Source: Anaerobaca sp035448545 (GTDB taxonomy: Bacteria > Planctomycetota > Phycisphaerae > Sedimentisphaerales > Anaerobacaceae). From it: a stretch of 64,000 bases of DNA. This document shows positions 49,043-57,133 of this stretch, in pieces. The notes under the pieces are model-generated. The model ran no database searches and had not been told where the DNA came from. It saw only the letters and a list, made by a program, of their open reading frames with translations. Numbering within the stretch: position 1 is the stretch's first letter; each line of letters opens with the position of its first letter. Location of the stretch: the NCBI GenBank assembly GCA_035448545.1, contig DAOTJE010000002.1, positions 62,001 to 126,000 on the forward strand. Reading direction: 5' to 3'. Made by a program: the position numbers and the translations under genes.

Positions 49043-49870
49043 CTACACGAACAGGTCGCGACGGCGCCAGACCAGGGCGCCGACGCCGGCGGTGGCCAGG
49101 GCGATGGCGGCGAGGATCGCCATGTTGCGGACGGGCCAGCCCTGCCAAAGATTGGAGTAGTAGATCAGGTAAAACAGCGTCGCCTTCCGCAGAAACTTCA
49201 GATCGGGCCACCACTGGGCGACGATCGCGACGAAGTAATTCAACGTCAGGAAGACAACCGAGATTCCGACCGCGGCGTAGAACCGCCGGAACGTCACCGC
49301 GATCAGCAGGGCGAACGCGCCGAACGTGCCGGCCAGCAGGCCGGACGTCATGGCGATGCGGAAGAACAGGTGCAAGTCGATCGGCTCGGTGAACGTGTAG
49401 AGGTTCACGGCCGCCGCCGTTCCGGCGAACATCACCAGGACCAGGCCGAACGTGCCGACCAACGCCACAATCGCGGCACAGACATAGACGTGCGTCTTGG
49501 CCACCGCCCGGCTGAGGATCAGCTCCATCGAGCCCTTCTGCACCTCGGCGGTGAGCAGGCCCGCCGGCACGCCCACCACGAACACCATCTGAAGAAACAT
49601 CACGAACGGATGCTGATAGCCGATCGTCAGCAGGGCCGTCATGCTGCCGGAATCGAGCATGTCGCCACCCAGCGCGGTCTTGACGATCGACGGAAGCATG
49701 TTGATGAAATTCAGAAATGTCCGGACGTTGAGGTTGTCGTGGACGATGCCCGCGACCGCAATCTGCATCAGGAAGATCAACAGGCCGATCCCGAGCCACG
49801 CCGGAAAGACCCGCGCGAACCAGAATCGCAGCAGCACGAACGGGAATCGCGGACGCGACGGGCGGCTCAT
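49043..49870 (-). CDS. ABC-2 type transporter permease
   Basis: 275 residues, six membrane segments. It begins RFPFVLLRFWFARVFPAWLGIGLL and has the ABC-2 style loop PAGLLTAEVQKGSMELILSRAVAKTHVYV, where the permease contacts its ATPase. The gene starts 4 bases inside the end of the ATPase gene (ATGA overlap). Exporter of unknown substrate; the pair resembles bacitracin-type or Nod-type drug and lipid exporters. Confidence 0.85.
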   Translation of the reverse strand: MSRPSRPRFPFVLLRFWFARVFPAWLGIGLLIFLMQIAVAGIVHDNLNVRTFLNFINMLPSIVKTALGGDMLDSGSMTALLTIGYQHPFVMFLQMVFVVGVPAGLLTAEVQKGSMELILSRAVAKTHVYVCAAIVALVGTFGLVLVMFAGTAAAVNLYTFTEPIDLHLFFRIAMTSGLLAGTFGAFALLIAVTFRRFYAAVGISVVFLTLNYFVAIVAQWWPDLKFLRKATLFYLIYYSNLWQGWPVRNMAILAAIALATAGVGALVWRRRDLFV

Positions 49871-50808
49871 GCGTCACCTCCTCGCGAAGCGACGCGACCG
49901 CGCGAAGCAGAACCCTCGGACGGCTCTCGATAATACTGAATGAAAGCGTCTTCGAGCGACATCTGCGGCGTGGCGATTCGCTCGACCGCGAACCGGCTGA
50001 GCCATTTCAGCACCGGATCGGCCTGGCCCTGGTAAGCCAGGTCCAGCACGCCGGGCTTCTGCTTGACGACCCGCACGCCCGCCAGTCCTTCCGGCAGGCG
50101 CGGCGCCAGATGCCCGTCGCCGAACCAGACCGTCAGCCGGTGCTCGCTGCTCTGAACAATCTGCGCGATCGGCGCGACTTCGACGAGCCGGCCTTCGCGC
50201 AGGATGCCCGCGCGCCCGCAGACCGCAGCGACCTCGCTTAGGTCGTGCGACGACAGCAGCACGGTCGCGCCCTGCTCGGCGGTCTCGCGAATCAGGTCCA
50301 GCGCCGCCTGCCGCATCAGCGGATCGAGCCCCGCCGTCGGCTCATCGAGAATCAGCACCTCGGGCTCGTGCTGGAACGCGTAGACCAGGCCCACCTTCTG
50401 GCGATTGCCCTTGGACAGGTCGGCCACGCGCCGGCTCAGGTCGAGCGCGAACCGCTCGGCCAACTGCCTTCGCCGGGCCGCGACGCGCGCACCGCCTCCG
50501 AGAGCGGCCAGCACCTTCAGCGAGCGGGCCGACCGCATCGTCGGCCAGATGTGGAACTCGCCCGGCAGGTAGCCGATCCGCGCGTGCTCGGTGGCCCTTC
50601 CGGCCACCACGCGCCGGCCCAGCACGCGGACCTGCCCGCTGGTGGGCCGAAGCAGACCCATGATGCAGCGAAGCGTCGTGGTCTTGCCTGAGCCGTTGGG
50701 TCCGAGATAGCCGAAGATCTCGCCCGGCTCGATGGCGAACGTCACGTCCTCGACCCCCCGGGCCGAGCCGTACCGTTTCGTCAGCGATTCGACCTCAAGT
50801 GTTGCCAT
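49867..50808 (-). CDS. ABC transporter ATP-binding protein
   Basis: 313 residues. Walker A GPNGSGKTT, signature LSKGNRQKVGLVYAF (a variant with K at position 3, normal for ABC-2 exporters), Walker B VLILDEPTAGLD, H-loop SSHDLSEV. A C-terminal regulatory region of about 90 residues follows. First gene of a two-gene exporter operon. Confidence 0.92.
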   Translation of the reverse strand: MATLEVESLTKRYGSARGVEDVTFAIEPGEIFGYLGPNGSGKTTTLRCIMGLLRPTSGQVRVLGRRVVAGRATEHARIGYLPGEFHIWPTMRSARSLKVLAALGGGARVAARRRQLAERFALDLSRRVADLSKGNRQKVGLVYAFQHEPEVLILDEPTAGLDPLMRQAALDLIRETAEQGATVLLSSHDLSEVAAVCGRAGILREGRLVEVAPIAQIVQSSEHRLTVWFGDGHLAPRLPEGLAGVRVVKQKPGVLDLAYQGQADPVLKWLSRFAVERIATPQMSLEDAFIQYYREPSEGSASRGRVASRGGDA

Positions 50809-51047
50809 CGTTCATAGTGATCCCGATGGACGTCGGGATAAGGCGTTATCTGTTCCACGTTCGTAGCGACGCCGTGATGCGTTATTTGTTGCGCCGAATC
50901 CGGTGACGCGATCGGCCTGTACGGATAGACGCACGAAATCCGCCTTGCTTTCACGGAATCCTGGAAGCCGGTAGCTGCGAGGAGCACAGAGGTCCCGCAG
51001 ACTCCTGCGGTCTGAAGCCTGCAGCCTTCCGTCCAAGTCGATCCTGC

Positions 51048-51329
51048 CTACGCGGTCCGGCTGGTGACCTCGACCAGGTGGTAGCCGAACTGCGTCCGGA
51101 CCGGGCCCTGCACCTTGCCGACCTCGGCGCTGAAGACGACCTCGTCGAACTCCCTGACCATCTGGCCGGGACCGAACGTGCCGAGGTCGCCGCCCTGGCG
51201 GCCCGATGGACACTTCGAGTGCTTCCGCGCCAGGTCCGCGAAGTCCGCCCCTGCTTCGATCTGCTTCTTGAGGTCTTCGCACTTCGCCTGCGTTTCCACG
51301 AGGATGTGCCGTGCCGCCGCTTTTGCCAT
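51048..51329 (-). CDS. Parvulin-type peptidyl-prolyl isomerase
   Basis: 93 residues from ATG 51329 with GGAG upstream. A single PpiC-like rotamase domain without signal peptide: ARHILVETQAKCEDLKKQIEAGADFADLARKHSKCPSGRQGGDLG then GQMVREFDEVVF and VRTQFGYHLVEV. Length equals that of E. coli PpiC. It accelerates proline isomerisation in cytosolic protein folding. Confidence 0.93.
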   Translation of the reverse strand: MAKAAARHILVETQAKCEDLKKQIEAGADFADLARKHSKCPSGRQGGDLGTFGPGQMVREFDEVVFSAEVGKVQGPVRTQFGYHLVEVTSRTA

Positions 51330-51960
51330 CGTGCTCTCCAGTCTTTGGCGTTTCCTTGTGGCCCGTTGACCACCCGTCGCGGACCGTTCATCGTTCGCAG
51401 CGAGGTCGCAAGGCATTACACCCGCACGCCCCCACTGCGAGCCGGCCATTGTGCCCCAAACCCGCCCCCCACGCAACACAATTCGATGCACGATAAGCCG
51501 TTCGACGCCGTCGGAATGCAGCAAGCTCAATGCCTGAGATGTGTCGGCGCGCCCCAGTTTGTCATTTCGACCGGAGCGGAGCGCAGTGGAGAAATCCCGT
51601 CACGAACCGCAAGCGCGCCTCGCCTATGGCCAGACCCGTTCGACTCCGCTGCGCTCCGCTCAGGGTGACAAGAAGAGACACTGCCGCCCGCCGACTCCCC
51701 CATCCCCAAGGCTTCGCTGCGCTGCGCCTTGCGGCTGCCACACGGGGCAGCGCCCATCGTATTTCCGTAGGGGCGAGGCATGCCTCGCCCTTGCCCACAA
51801 CATCTTGCCCCGCGCCCATATGGGCATACGGGCAGAAGACAACGCCTCATCCCGATCCCGACGTGCATCGGGAGCGGGATCACTACAAACGGCACACGTC
51901 GTATGCCCGTAGGGGCGAATGATCATTCGCCCCTACTATCGCCACCAGCGAATCGCGGTC
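51330..51960. repeat. 630-base gene-free region packed with dispersed repeats
   Basis: It contains a GTCATTTCGAC-family hairpin (51561-51669, arms GTCATTTCGACCGGAGCGGA and GCTCCGCTCAGGGTGAC), two GGGGCGA palindromes (51771-51790 with core GGCATGCC, and 51909-51936 with core ATGATCAT) and a CCCGAT...ATCGGG palindrome near 51853-51880. Frames here that spell RGEACLAPT-like peptides are repeat-derived, not genes. Confidence 0.8.
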
Positions 51961-52723
51961 TCACTCGAGCTCGTGCCAGACGTAGGCGCCGGCGGCTACA
52001 GGCAGGCGGTCCTCGCCGCGATTGCGGAAGACCTGACCGCCGGGCAGCGTCTGCCTCGTGGGCAGTTGCGTCTTGGGAATCGGCATGTCCTTGCGGCCGA
52101 CCGTCAGCCCCCAGGTGCCCTCCAGCCCTGAACCCCATTGCAGGCAAACCATCGGCCGATGCGTCTCGTCGAGCGACAACCGCACATAGTGAGGCTTCAG
52201 GTCCAATACCGGCGAGGGAAGGTTCACGTCGCCCGGCGTCACTCTCACAGCGCCGTCTTCATCCCTCACGATTGCTATCGCCTCTTCGTTACAGACGTTC
52301 GGATCGACCGTGTCGAGCCACGTCTGCATGGCGGGAATGTCCGCCTGTCGTTGGACATACCGTCGAAAGCCCCACAGCCGGAACTGGTATCCGGGCGGCC
52401 AGAACTCGTAGAAGAGCGCCAGCAGGGACATCACGCCGACGATCACAACCACCCAGCGCAGGAGCAGCCTGCGGAAACCACGAATGTGCCTGGGCCAGGC
52501 GATGAACAGCCGCAACGCCAGAATCCATGGCCCGATGAACAACAGCAACCCCAGCCCCATGAAGGCGAGAAGGCCGTAGAAGCCCCACGAGGAGTGTCCA
52601 TCCCGCCGCGTCCCCAGGTACTCCAGCGCCGAAGGTCCCGAACAGAAACAGCACGCCCAGCAGCACCACATCCCACGTATACCAGGGGCAGGCCGGCTTT
52701 CGTGCGGCTGGGGTCGTTCGCAT
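51961..52723 (-). pseudogene. Two-TM membrane protein broken by a one-base frameshift
   Basis: The N-terminal frame from ATG 52723 (MRTTPAARKP, then DVVLLGVLFLFGTF) runs into the second frame (ALEYLGTRRDGHSSWGFYGLLAFMG) at one extra base near 52630. Joined, the product is about 253 residues: two or three hydrophobic helices, then a soluble domain (YVQRQADIPAMQTWLDTVDPN, VRVTPGDVNLPSPVLDLKPH, WGLTVGRKDMPIPKTQLP). No known family. Either a recent frameshift or an assembly error. A weak start region without a clear ribosome site adds doubt. Confidence 0.55.
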
Positions 52724-53043
52724 TGGACGCAGGCATCGCCGAGTCCCTCTTGTACAACGGGGATGTCCAGTCGTCTCGGGACCGCCCCGCTCTCGTATCC
52801 TGCGGGGCCCGCCGTGGGGTCCCGCCTCTGACAGCACCATTGTGCCGGAGAGAACGCCAAGACGCAAGCGCATTTCGCGCCAGCGCGTCGTTTGCAGTGG
52901 CGTCGTGAGACGCGACCTTCCATCGTGCGCACCGGCCCTCGCAAGGCTGGGTATGCCCCTTCGACAAGCTAAGGGCAGGCTCTTACGCGCACACTACGAG
53001 CGCGCTGCAAACCCTGTGGGCAGGGGCGAGGCATGCCTGGCCC
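52724..53043. other. Intergenic region with palindromic and CCCTTCGACAAGC-type repeats
   Basis: No gene is supported. It holds a GGGGCGA-family palindrome with one mismatch (53023-53044) ending at the stop of the lipoprotein gene, and near 52956 the stretch CCCCTTCGACAAGCTAAGGG, itself a hairpin. Both types recur in many environmental genomes. Confidence 0.6.
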
Positions 53044-53769
53044 CTACTTGGCGGCGGCGAGCTTGGCGAGGTCGATCTTGCCCATGGCCTGCTTGATCGC
53101 GTCCATGGTGACCGCGTTGCCGCGGACTTCGACGACGAAGCGGTCGGCCGCGAAGATGCGCAGGGCCCCACTCTTGCTCTCGTTGTCGTATTCCTCCACC
53201 GCCTTGCAGCCGTTGTACATGGTGGTCTTCTCGTAGCCGGTGTCCGTCTCGCGGTTGTACTGGGCCATCGCCCAGCCGGTCATCCCCATCTTCATCGGGC
53301 CGCTGAGGTTTCCGACATCGGTGATCGTGACATCGATTGAGCCGTCGCCCTCGGCGGCGGCGTACTGGGCCTCGGCCACGCAGATATCGACCCCGGCCAT
53401 CTGCGTGCGTTCGGCGGAAGCGTCGGTGCGATTGAAGCCGGGCAGTTCCGCCGGCAGGAAGCCCTTCACGGTCGCCGGCGACAGGGCCGCAACGGTGGCG
53501 CCCTGGTTCATCTGGGCCAGAGCCTGTTTGGTCTGCGCCTCCACCTGGGCCATGTCGGGCGCCGGAGTCGACGAGGCGGACGGTGTGCTGGCCATCTGCT
53601 GGGCGCCGGACGGCGCAGCCGTCTGGCTCGGGGCCGGAGCCGCCGACGGGGCAGGCGCCGGAGATCCCGATCCGCGTGTCGGCTCCTGATCCTTCTTGCC
53701 ACAGCCGGCCAGCAGCAGCGCAACCACAAACAAGGCAACAACGCCATGCATTCTCACGATCGAGGCCAT
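53044..53769 (-). CDS. Lipoprotein of unknown function with Pro/Ala/Ser linker
   Basis: 241 residues. Signal with a perfect lipobox (LLLAGC). A low-complexity linker of Pro/Ala/Ser/Thr (about 30-70) tethers a folded domain (VKGFLPAELPGFNRTDASAERTQMAGVDICVAEAQYAA, IDVTITDVGNLSGPMKMGMTGWAM, DRFVVEVRGNAVTMDAIKQ). Repeated short strands suggest a small alpha/beta fold. No catalytic motif, no recognised family. Divergent from the next gene. Confidence 0.75.
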   Translation of the reverse strand: MASIVRMHGVVALFVVALLLAGCGKKDQEPTRGSGSPAPAPSAAPAPSQTAAPSGAQQMASTPSASSTPAPDMAQVEAQTKQALAQMNQGATVAALSPATVKGFLPAELPGFNRTDASAERTQMAGVDICVAEAQYAAAEGDGSIDVTITDVGNLSGPMKMGMTGWAMAQYNRETDTGYEKTTMYNGCKAVEEYDNESKSGALRIFAADRFVVEVRGNAVTMDAIKQAMGKIDLAKLAAAK

Positions 53770-53989
53770 ACCTGAGTTTCCTTACACAAGCGGTTTCTTT
53801 TCATTTCTGTCATGCCAGGGCAACATTGTCGCCGCAGTCGCGATGCAAATCAAGCGGGATCGCGGAAATCGCAACCCGCCGGCGCTGCGGATTGCGCAAA
53901 AGAGCTTATTGCCAACACCGAGGGGGCCGGGCATAATGCCGCAAATAATTGGCGTCACCCGATGATTGATGGACAGGAGGTGGAGAAGC

Positions 53990-55156
53990 ATGAGAACGGT
54001 GCGGATGGTGTCCTGGCTGCTCGTGATCGCAACAGCATGTCCCGTAGTGTCGTCTGGATCGGAATCGGCGGCGGTCGATGCCCGCCGCAAGTACAGCACG
54101 ACGAACAGCACGCCCCGCGCGGACGTCACGCCCCCGACCGCACCGGCCACCCTGGCGTTCAACCGTCGGTGGGAGCCGAAGGAGCAGGCGTTCTCGTTCC
54201 TGGCGCCGCCCGACTGGACGCTCGACGGCGGAATGTTCCACGTCAATCCGGCCCAGACGGGTGGCTCGACCAATTCGATCAGCGCCAAGTGCGACCTGAC
54301 GCTCAAGAAGGACGCCGAAGGCACGGTCTTCTTCCGCTGGCTGCCGACGTGGAGCTATGCGGACATGAGTCGCAACCCGCAGTTCTCGTACACCGCCGCG
54401 ATGTTCCCGCCCGGCTCGCAGTACCAAGGCATGACGGTCCGCCCGATGCCCGGCGTCAACCAGTTCCTCCAGGAGCTGTTCCTGCAGGTCCATCCGCAGG
54501 CGGCCGATGCCCGGCTGGTCGAGTTCACGCCGATGCCGGAGCTGGGCGAGGTCTTCCGCAAGATGTACAAGTCGCTCGACGATACGATGCAGGCGGCGGG
54601 GTTCCCGCCGTTCGGCTACGACGGCGGCGGCATCCTCGTCGAGTACACCGAGGGCCAGCGCCGCTACCGCGAGACGCTGTCCACCTGCCTGGTCGACATG
54701 CGCGCCTCGGGCGCGATGTGGAGCAATCAGTACACGCTGGCGATGCGGGCCCCCGCCAACGAGACCCTGGTGTGGAAGCCCGTCTTCGACATCATCCGCC
54801 AGTCCATGAAGCTCAACCCCGAGTGGTTCGCCCGCGCCTCGCAGGCCGACGCCGAGCGGGCAAAGGCGGCGCAGGAAACCATGCGGTACATCCAGAACAT
54901 CGACCGCGAGATCTACGCCAATCGCGCCAAGACCAACGCCGAGATCCGGCACGAGAGCTACCTCTGGCTCAACGCCCAGAACGAATACGTCAATCCGTTC
55001 AACGGCCAGACCGAGCAGGACACCGCCCAGTTCAAATATCGCTGGACCACCGAGCAGGGCGACATGATCTACACGGATCGGGCGGACTTCAATCCGAACA
55101 CGACCCGGCCGTACAACGACCGCACCTGGAAGCTCACCCCCGTCCGCGAGCGGTGA
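53990..55156 (+). CDS. Secreted protein of unknown function
   Basis: 388 residues from ATG 53990 with a strong GGAGGTGGAG box. Signal peptide (MVSWLLVIATACPVVSSGS). The body has WEPKEQAFSFLAPPDWTLDGGMFHVNP (a start like a lipid- or sugar-binding beta fold), GTVFFRWLPTWSYADM, a helical middle (QADAERAKAAQETMRYIQNIDREIYANR), and a C-terminal QTEQDTAQFKYRWTTEQGDMIYTD. This last segment resembles the ending of uncharacterised secreted proteins with a 'QGDMIYTD' tail. No enzyme motif found. Confidence 0.75.
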   Translation: MRTVRMVSWLLVIATACPVVSSGSESAAVDARRKYSTTNSTPRADVTPPTAPATLAFNRRWEPKEQAFSFLAPPDWTLDGGMFHVNPAQTGGSTNSISAKCDLTLKKDAEGTVFFRWLPTWSYADMSRNPQFSYTAAMFPPGSQYQGMTVRPMPGVNQFLQELFLQVHPQAADARLVEFTPMPELGEVFRKMYKSLDDTMQAAGFPPFGYDGGGILVEYTEGQRRYRETLSTCLVDMRASGAMWSNQYTLAMRAPANETLVWKPVFDIIRQSMKLNPEWFARASQADAERAKAAQETMRYIQNIDREIYANRAKTNAEIRHESYLWLNAQNEYVNPFNGQTEQDTAQFKYRWTTEQGDMIYTDRADFNPNTTRPYNDRTWKLTPVRER

Positions 55157-55221
55157 GGCGGCCGCGGCCCCGATTTTCGCATGGCGCAGCCGGCGGCGAC
55201 TGTCTAAGACTAAAGCAGTCC

Positions 55222-55227
55222 TATAAT
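55222..55227 (+). promoter_or_regulatory. Perfect -10 element before the DUF378 gene
   Basis: TATAAT at 55222-55227 within GTCCTATAATTTTTTTCCC. The matching -35 (about 55199-55205, CTGTCT) is weak. It lies about 95 bases upstream of the DUF378 start. Confidence 0.35.
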
Positions 55228-55322
55228 TTTTTTCCCGGTGGGCGAACCCGCCTCTCGGGCCGGCGTAATAAGCGCAGTGATCCGGACAGGGATGGTTGGA
55301 TGATTCCGGAAAGGACATGACC

Positions 55323-55574
55323 ATGAAGGACTCACTGCTGAAAACGCTCGACTGCATCACCTACTCGTTGATCATGATTGGGGCCTTGAACTGGGGCTTG
55401 GTGGGCCTGTTCCGCTTCGACGTCATCGCGGCGTTCTTCGGGCCGATGAGCGGGTTGAGCCGCATCGTCTACGCCACTGTGGGCGTTGCGGCCTTGTACG
55501 ACCTGTTCGCGATCCGCTCGATGATCCACCGCTGGGACGTCCACCTGCACCACCCCGCGCCCGTGCACGCGTGA
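55323..55574 (+). CDS. DUF378 family small membrane protein
   Basis: 84 residues from ATG 55323 (AGGA 9 bases upstream); ATG 55317 is also possible. Two transmembrane helices: DCITYSLIMIGALNWGLVGLF and LSRIVYATVGVAALYDLF. The ALNWGLVG motif is the family hallmark. C-terminal His-rich tail (HRWDVHLHHPAPVH) could bind metal. Family function unknown. Confidence 0.9.
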   Translation: MKDSLLKTLDCITYSLIMIGALNWGLVGLFRFDVIAAFFGPMSGLSRIVYATVGVAALYDLFAIRSMIHRWDVHLHHPAPVHA

Positions 55575-55605
55575 TCGACCACGCTTCAACATCTTCACTT
55601 CCTAC

Positions 55606-55638
55606 AGCCCTCTTGCTCGTCGCAAGGGGCTTTTTTTT
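55606..55638 (+). terminator. Intrinsic terminator after DUF378
   Basis: AGCCC plus CTTGC pairs with GCAAG plus GGGCT (one bulged T), loop TCGTC, followed by eight T residues. Good rho-independent terminator 32 bases after the stop. Confidence 0.8.
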
Positions 55639-55670
55639 CGCGCCGGGCGGAGAGCGTGAGGCGGAATCGT

Positions 55671-55973
55671 CTACGGGTGAAGACGGTTGTACTCTTCGAG
55701 CAGCTCAATCGTGTGACGCAGCAGCGACAGGTCGCCCCATCGGCCGTGGCCCGGCACCACGATGCGCGCCTCCGGATACCGCGTCGCCAGCTTGCGCACC
55801 GAGGCCGACCAGGCGCGCATGTCCGCATCGCCCGCAAAGCCGGGCGTTCGTGACGCCAGGGCCTTGACCATGCAGCCGCCGACACCAGCACCACCAGCCC
55901 AACCCACCACGCCGTGACACACTTCATACGAACTCTTTTTCCAGGCAACCCGCCTCATCCTACCCGCCGCCAA
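55671..55973 (-). pseudogene. C-terminal remnant of a subclass B1-type metallo-beta-lactamase-fold gene
   Basis: The frame contains GCMVKAL, DADMRAWSASVRKLATRYPEARIVVPGHGRWGDLSLLRHTIELL, close to the C-terminal third of subclass B1 metallo-beta-lactamases (the last zinc His is in PGHG). The N-terminal part with the HxHxDH site is absent; upstream there is only Gly/Ala/Trp-rich text without family motifs. It cannot be functional on its own. Confidence 0.7.
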
Positions 55974-55999
55974 ACCATGCTACAAGCCCCCGTTCGTAG

Positions 56000-56019
56000 G
56001 GGCGAGGCATGCCTCGCCC
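56000..56019. repeat. GGGGCGA-family palindrome
   Basis: A perfect 20-base palindrome, GGGCGAGGCATGCCTCGCCC, flanked by GTAG on one side. It lies between the metallo-beta-lactamase remnant and the promoter at 56027, and shares its core with the copies at 51771 and 53023. Confidence 0.85.
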
Positions 56020-56026
56020 TGACCCC

Positions 56027-56055
56027 TTGTCCCCCGCCCCCGCCGCGATTATAAT
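56027..56055 (+). promoter_or_regulatory. Promoter candidate for the two-TM membrane protein
   Basis: TTGTCC at 56027-56032 and a perfect TATAAT at 56050-56055, spacer 17, about 35 bases before the start codon. Confidence 0.5.
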
Positions 56056-56088
56056 ACCATGACCTGAGACACTTTCGCGGAAAGGCCT

Positions 56089-56817
56089 ATGGGACAGAAC
56101 GAGACACTGAACGACGACAACAAGAACTGGGTATACCTCCTGGAGCCCGATCCGCCGGCGCTGGCCAGGGCGAATCGCCGCATTCAAACCACCCTCTTCG
56201 GCATCTTCGCCTTCTTCGCCACCGCAATCTGCTGGATCTGGTGGATCAGCCCGCCGGGCGGCGCGCGCCCATCCCTGCCCCTGCTCGCTGGCGTCTGGGT
56301 CGGCGGCATGCTGCTCTCGCTGCTGGCCTTTCGCGTCCGTGGCATGGTGAAGGAAAACCAGGCGTGGATCGGCGCGGACTTCCTCGCCGCCAGCGACCCT
56401 GTCACTGGTCGCGGCATAACGATCGCCCCCTTCCAGGACATCGTCGCGGTCACCATCGGTCTGGCCAAAGGCCGCATCGTCGAGGTCGTCGTCCGCGCCA
56501 AGCGTCCGACATGGGTGTACCTGCGGCACGTCAAGGACCCGGCGGTCGCCGTCCGCGCGATCTTCGAGTCGGGTCCCGCCCACGTGAAGTGGCGATGCCG
56601 GGGCTGGCCCTTCACGAGGCTCACCCGTGACGAAGTCGCCGCCCTCATCGACGACGCCGGCCTGCCCTCCATGAACGCGCTGCTGCCGCCGGGAGCCACC
56701 TGGGGGCGAATAGATGAGATGTTCGTCCGCGACGCGAAGGGACGGCTGTCCGCCGGAGGATCGGTCCGCCGCGTCAACATGGTTGCCCGCAAATCGCCGG
56801 CGACCGAGGTTCGTTAG
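56089..56817 (+). CDS. Two-TM membrane protein of unknown function
   Basis: 242 residues. Two adjacent transmembrane helices (TLFGIFAFFATAICWIWWI and LLAGVWVGGMLLSLLAF) are followed by a cytosolic or periplasmic beta-rich domain (ITIAPFQDIVAVTIGLAKGRIVEVVVRAKRPTWVYLRHVKDP) and a C-terminal helical region (LTRDEVAALIDDAGLPSMNALLPPG). This layout recalls bacterial PH-like proteins. No known family by eye. Confidence 0.75.
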   Translation: MGQNETLNDDNKNWVYLLEPDPPALARANRRIQTTLFGIFAFFATAICWIWWISPPGGARPSLPLLAGVWVGGMLLSLLAFRVRGMVKENQAWIGADFLAASDPVTGRGITIAPFQDIVAVTIGLAKGRIVEVVVRAKRPTWVYLRHVKDPAVAVRAIFESGPAHVKWRCRGWPFTRLTRDEVAALIDDAGLPSMNALLPPGATWGRIDEMFVRDAKGRLSAGGSVRRVNMVARKSPATEVR

Positions 56818-56822
56818 CTCTT

Positions 56823-57133
56823 GATTCACAGCATGTTACGCAACGCATAAAAATATGTGGTTTTTAGTTGACGAATACTTCCTTGTCGTTTAGACTGAAA
56901 GCGTCTCGCCAGGGTGAGACGCGACGCCGCCCACGGGGCGGCGATTGACAACCGACATACGAGAATCCGCTCCGTCTGACGGAGTGCCGGCCCAGGGCGG
57001 TGCCGCCGATGGCGCACCGCAGTGCCCTGCGGGCCGGGTCCCCTGCCGCTCGTGTGCCCATTCCCTGTCCGCACTCAATCCATGCAGAAACCCCACGTCT
57101 CTCGATGCGCGCCCGTGCGCGAAGAAAGGAGCG
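56823..57133 (+). promoter_or_regulatory. Hairpin-rich leader of the HNH-AP2 gene
   Basis: This 311-base stretch holds no supported gene. It shows consecutive perfect hairpins: GCGTCTC/GAGACGC (56901-56922), CGCCGCCC/GGGCGGCG with a 3-base loop (56925-56943), and CTCCGT/ACGGAG with a 3-base loop (56970-56984). The first two are separated by only two bases. Such stacked hairpins suggest a structured RNA leader or a repeat element. I do not recognise a riboswitch class. Confidence 0.4.

Noticed and set aside
51562..51926. Short ORFs with RGEACLAPT or ARHASPL text
   Set aside because: These peptides are translations of the GGGGCGA palindromes and neighbouring repeats; similar peptides appear in several frames and have no ribosome sites.
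54507..54809. Arg-rich frames within the secreted protein gene
   Set aside because: Alternative frame of a well-supported secreted protein; codon use and composition fit a shadow.
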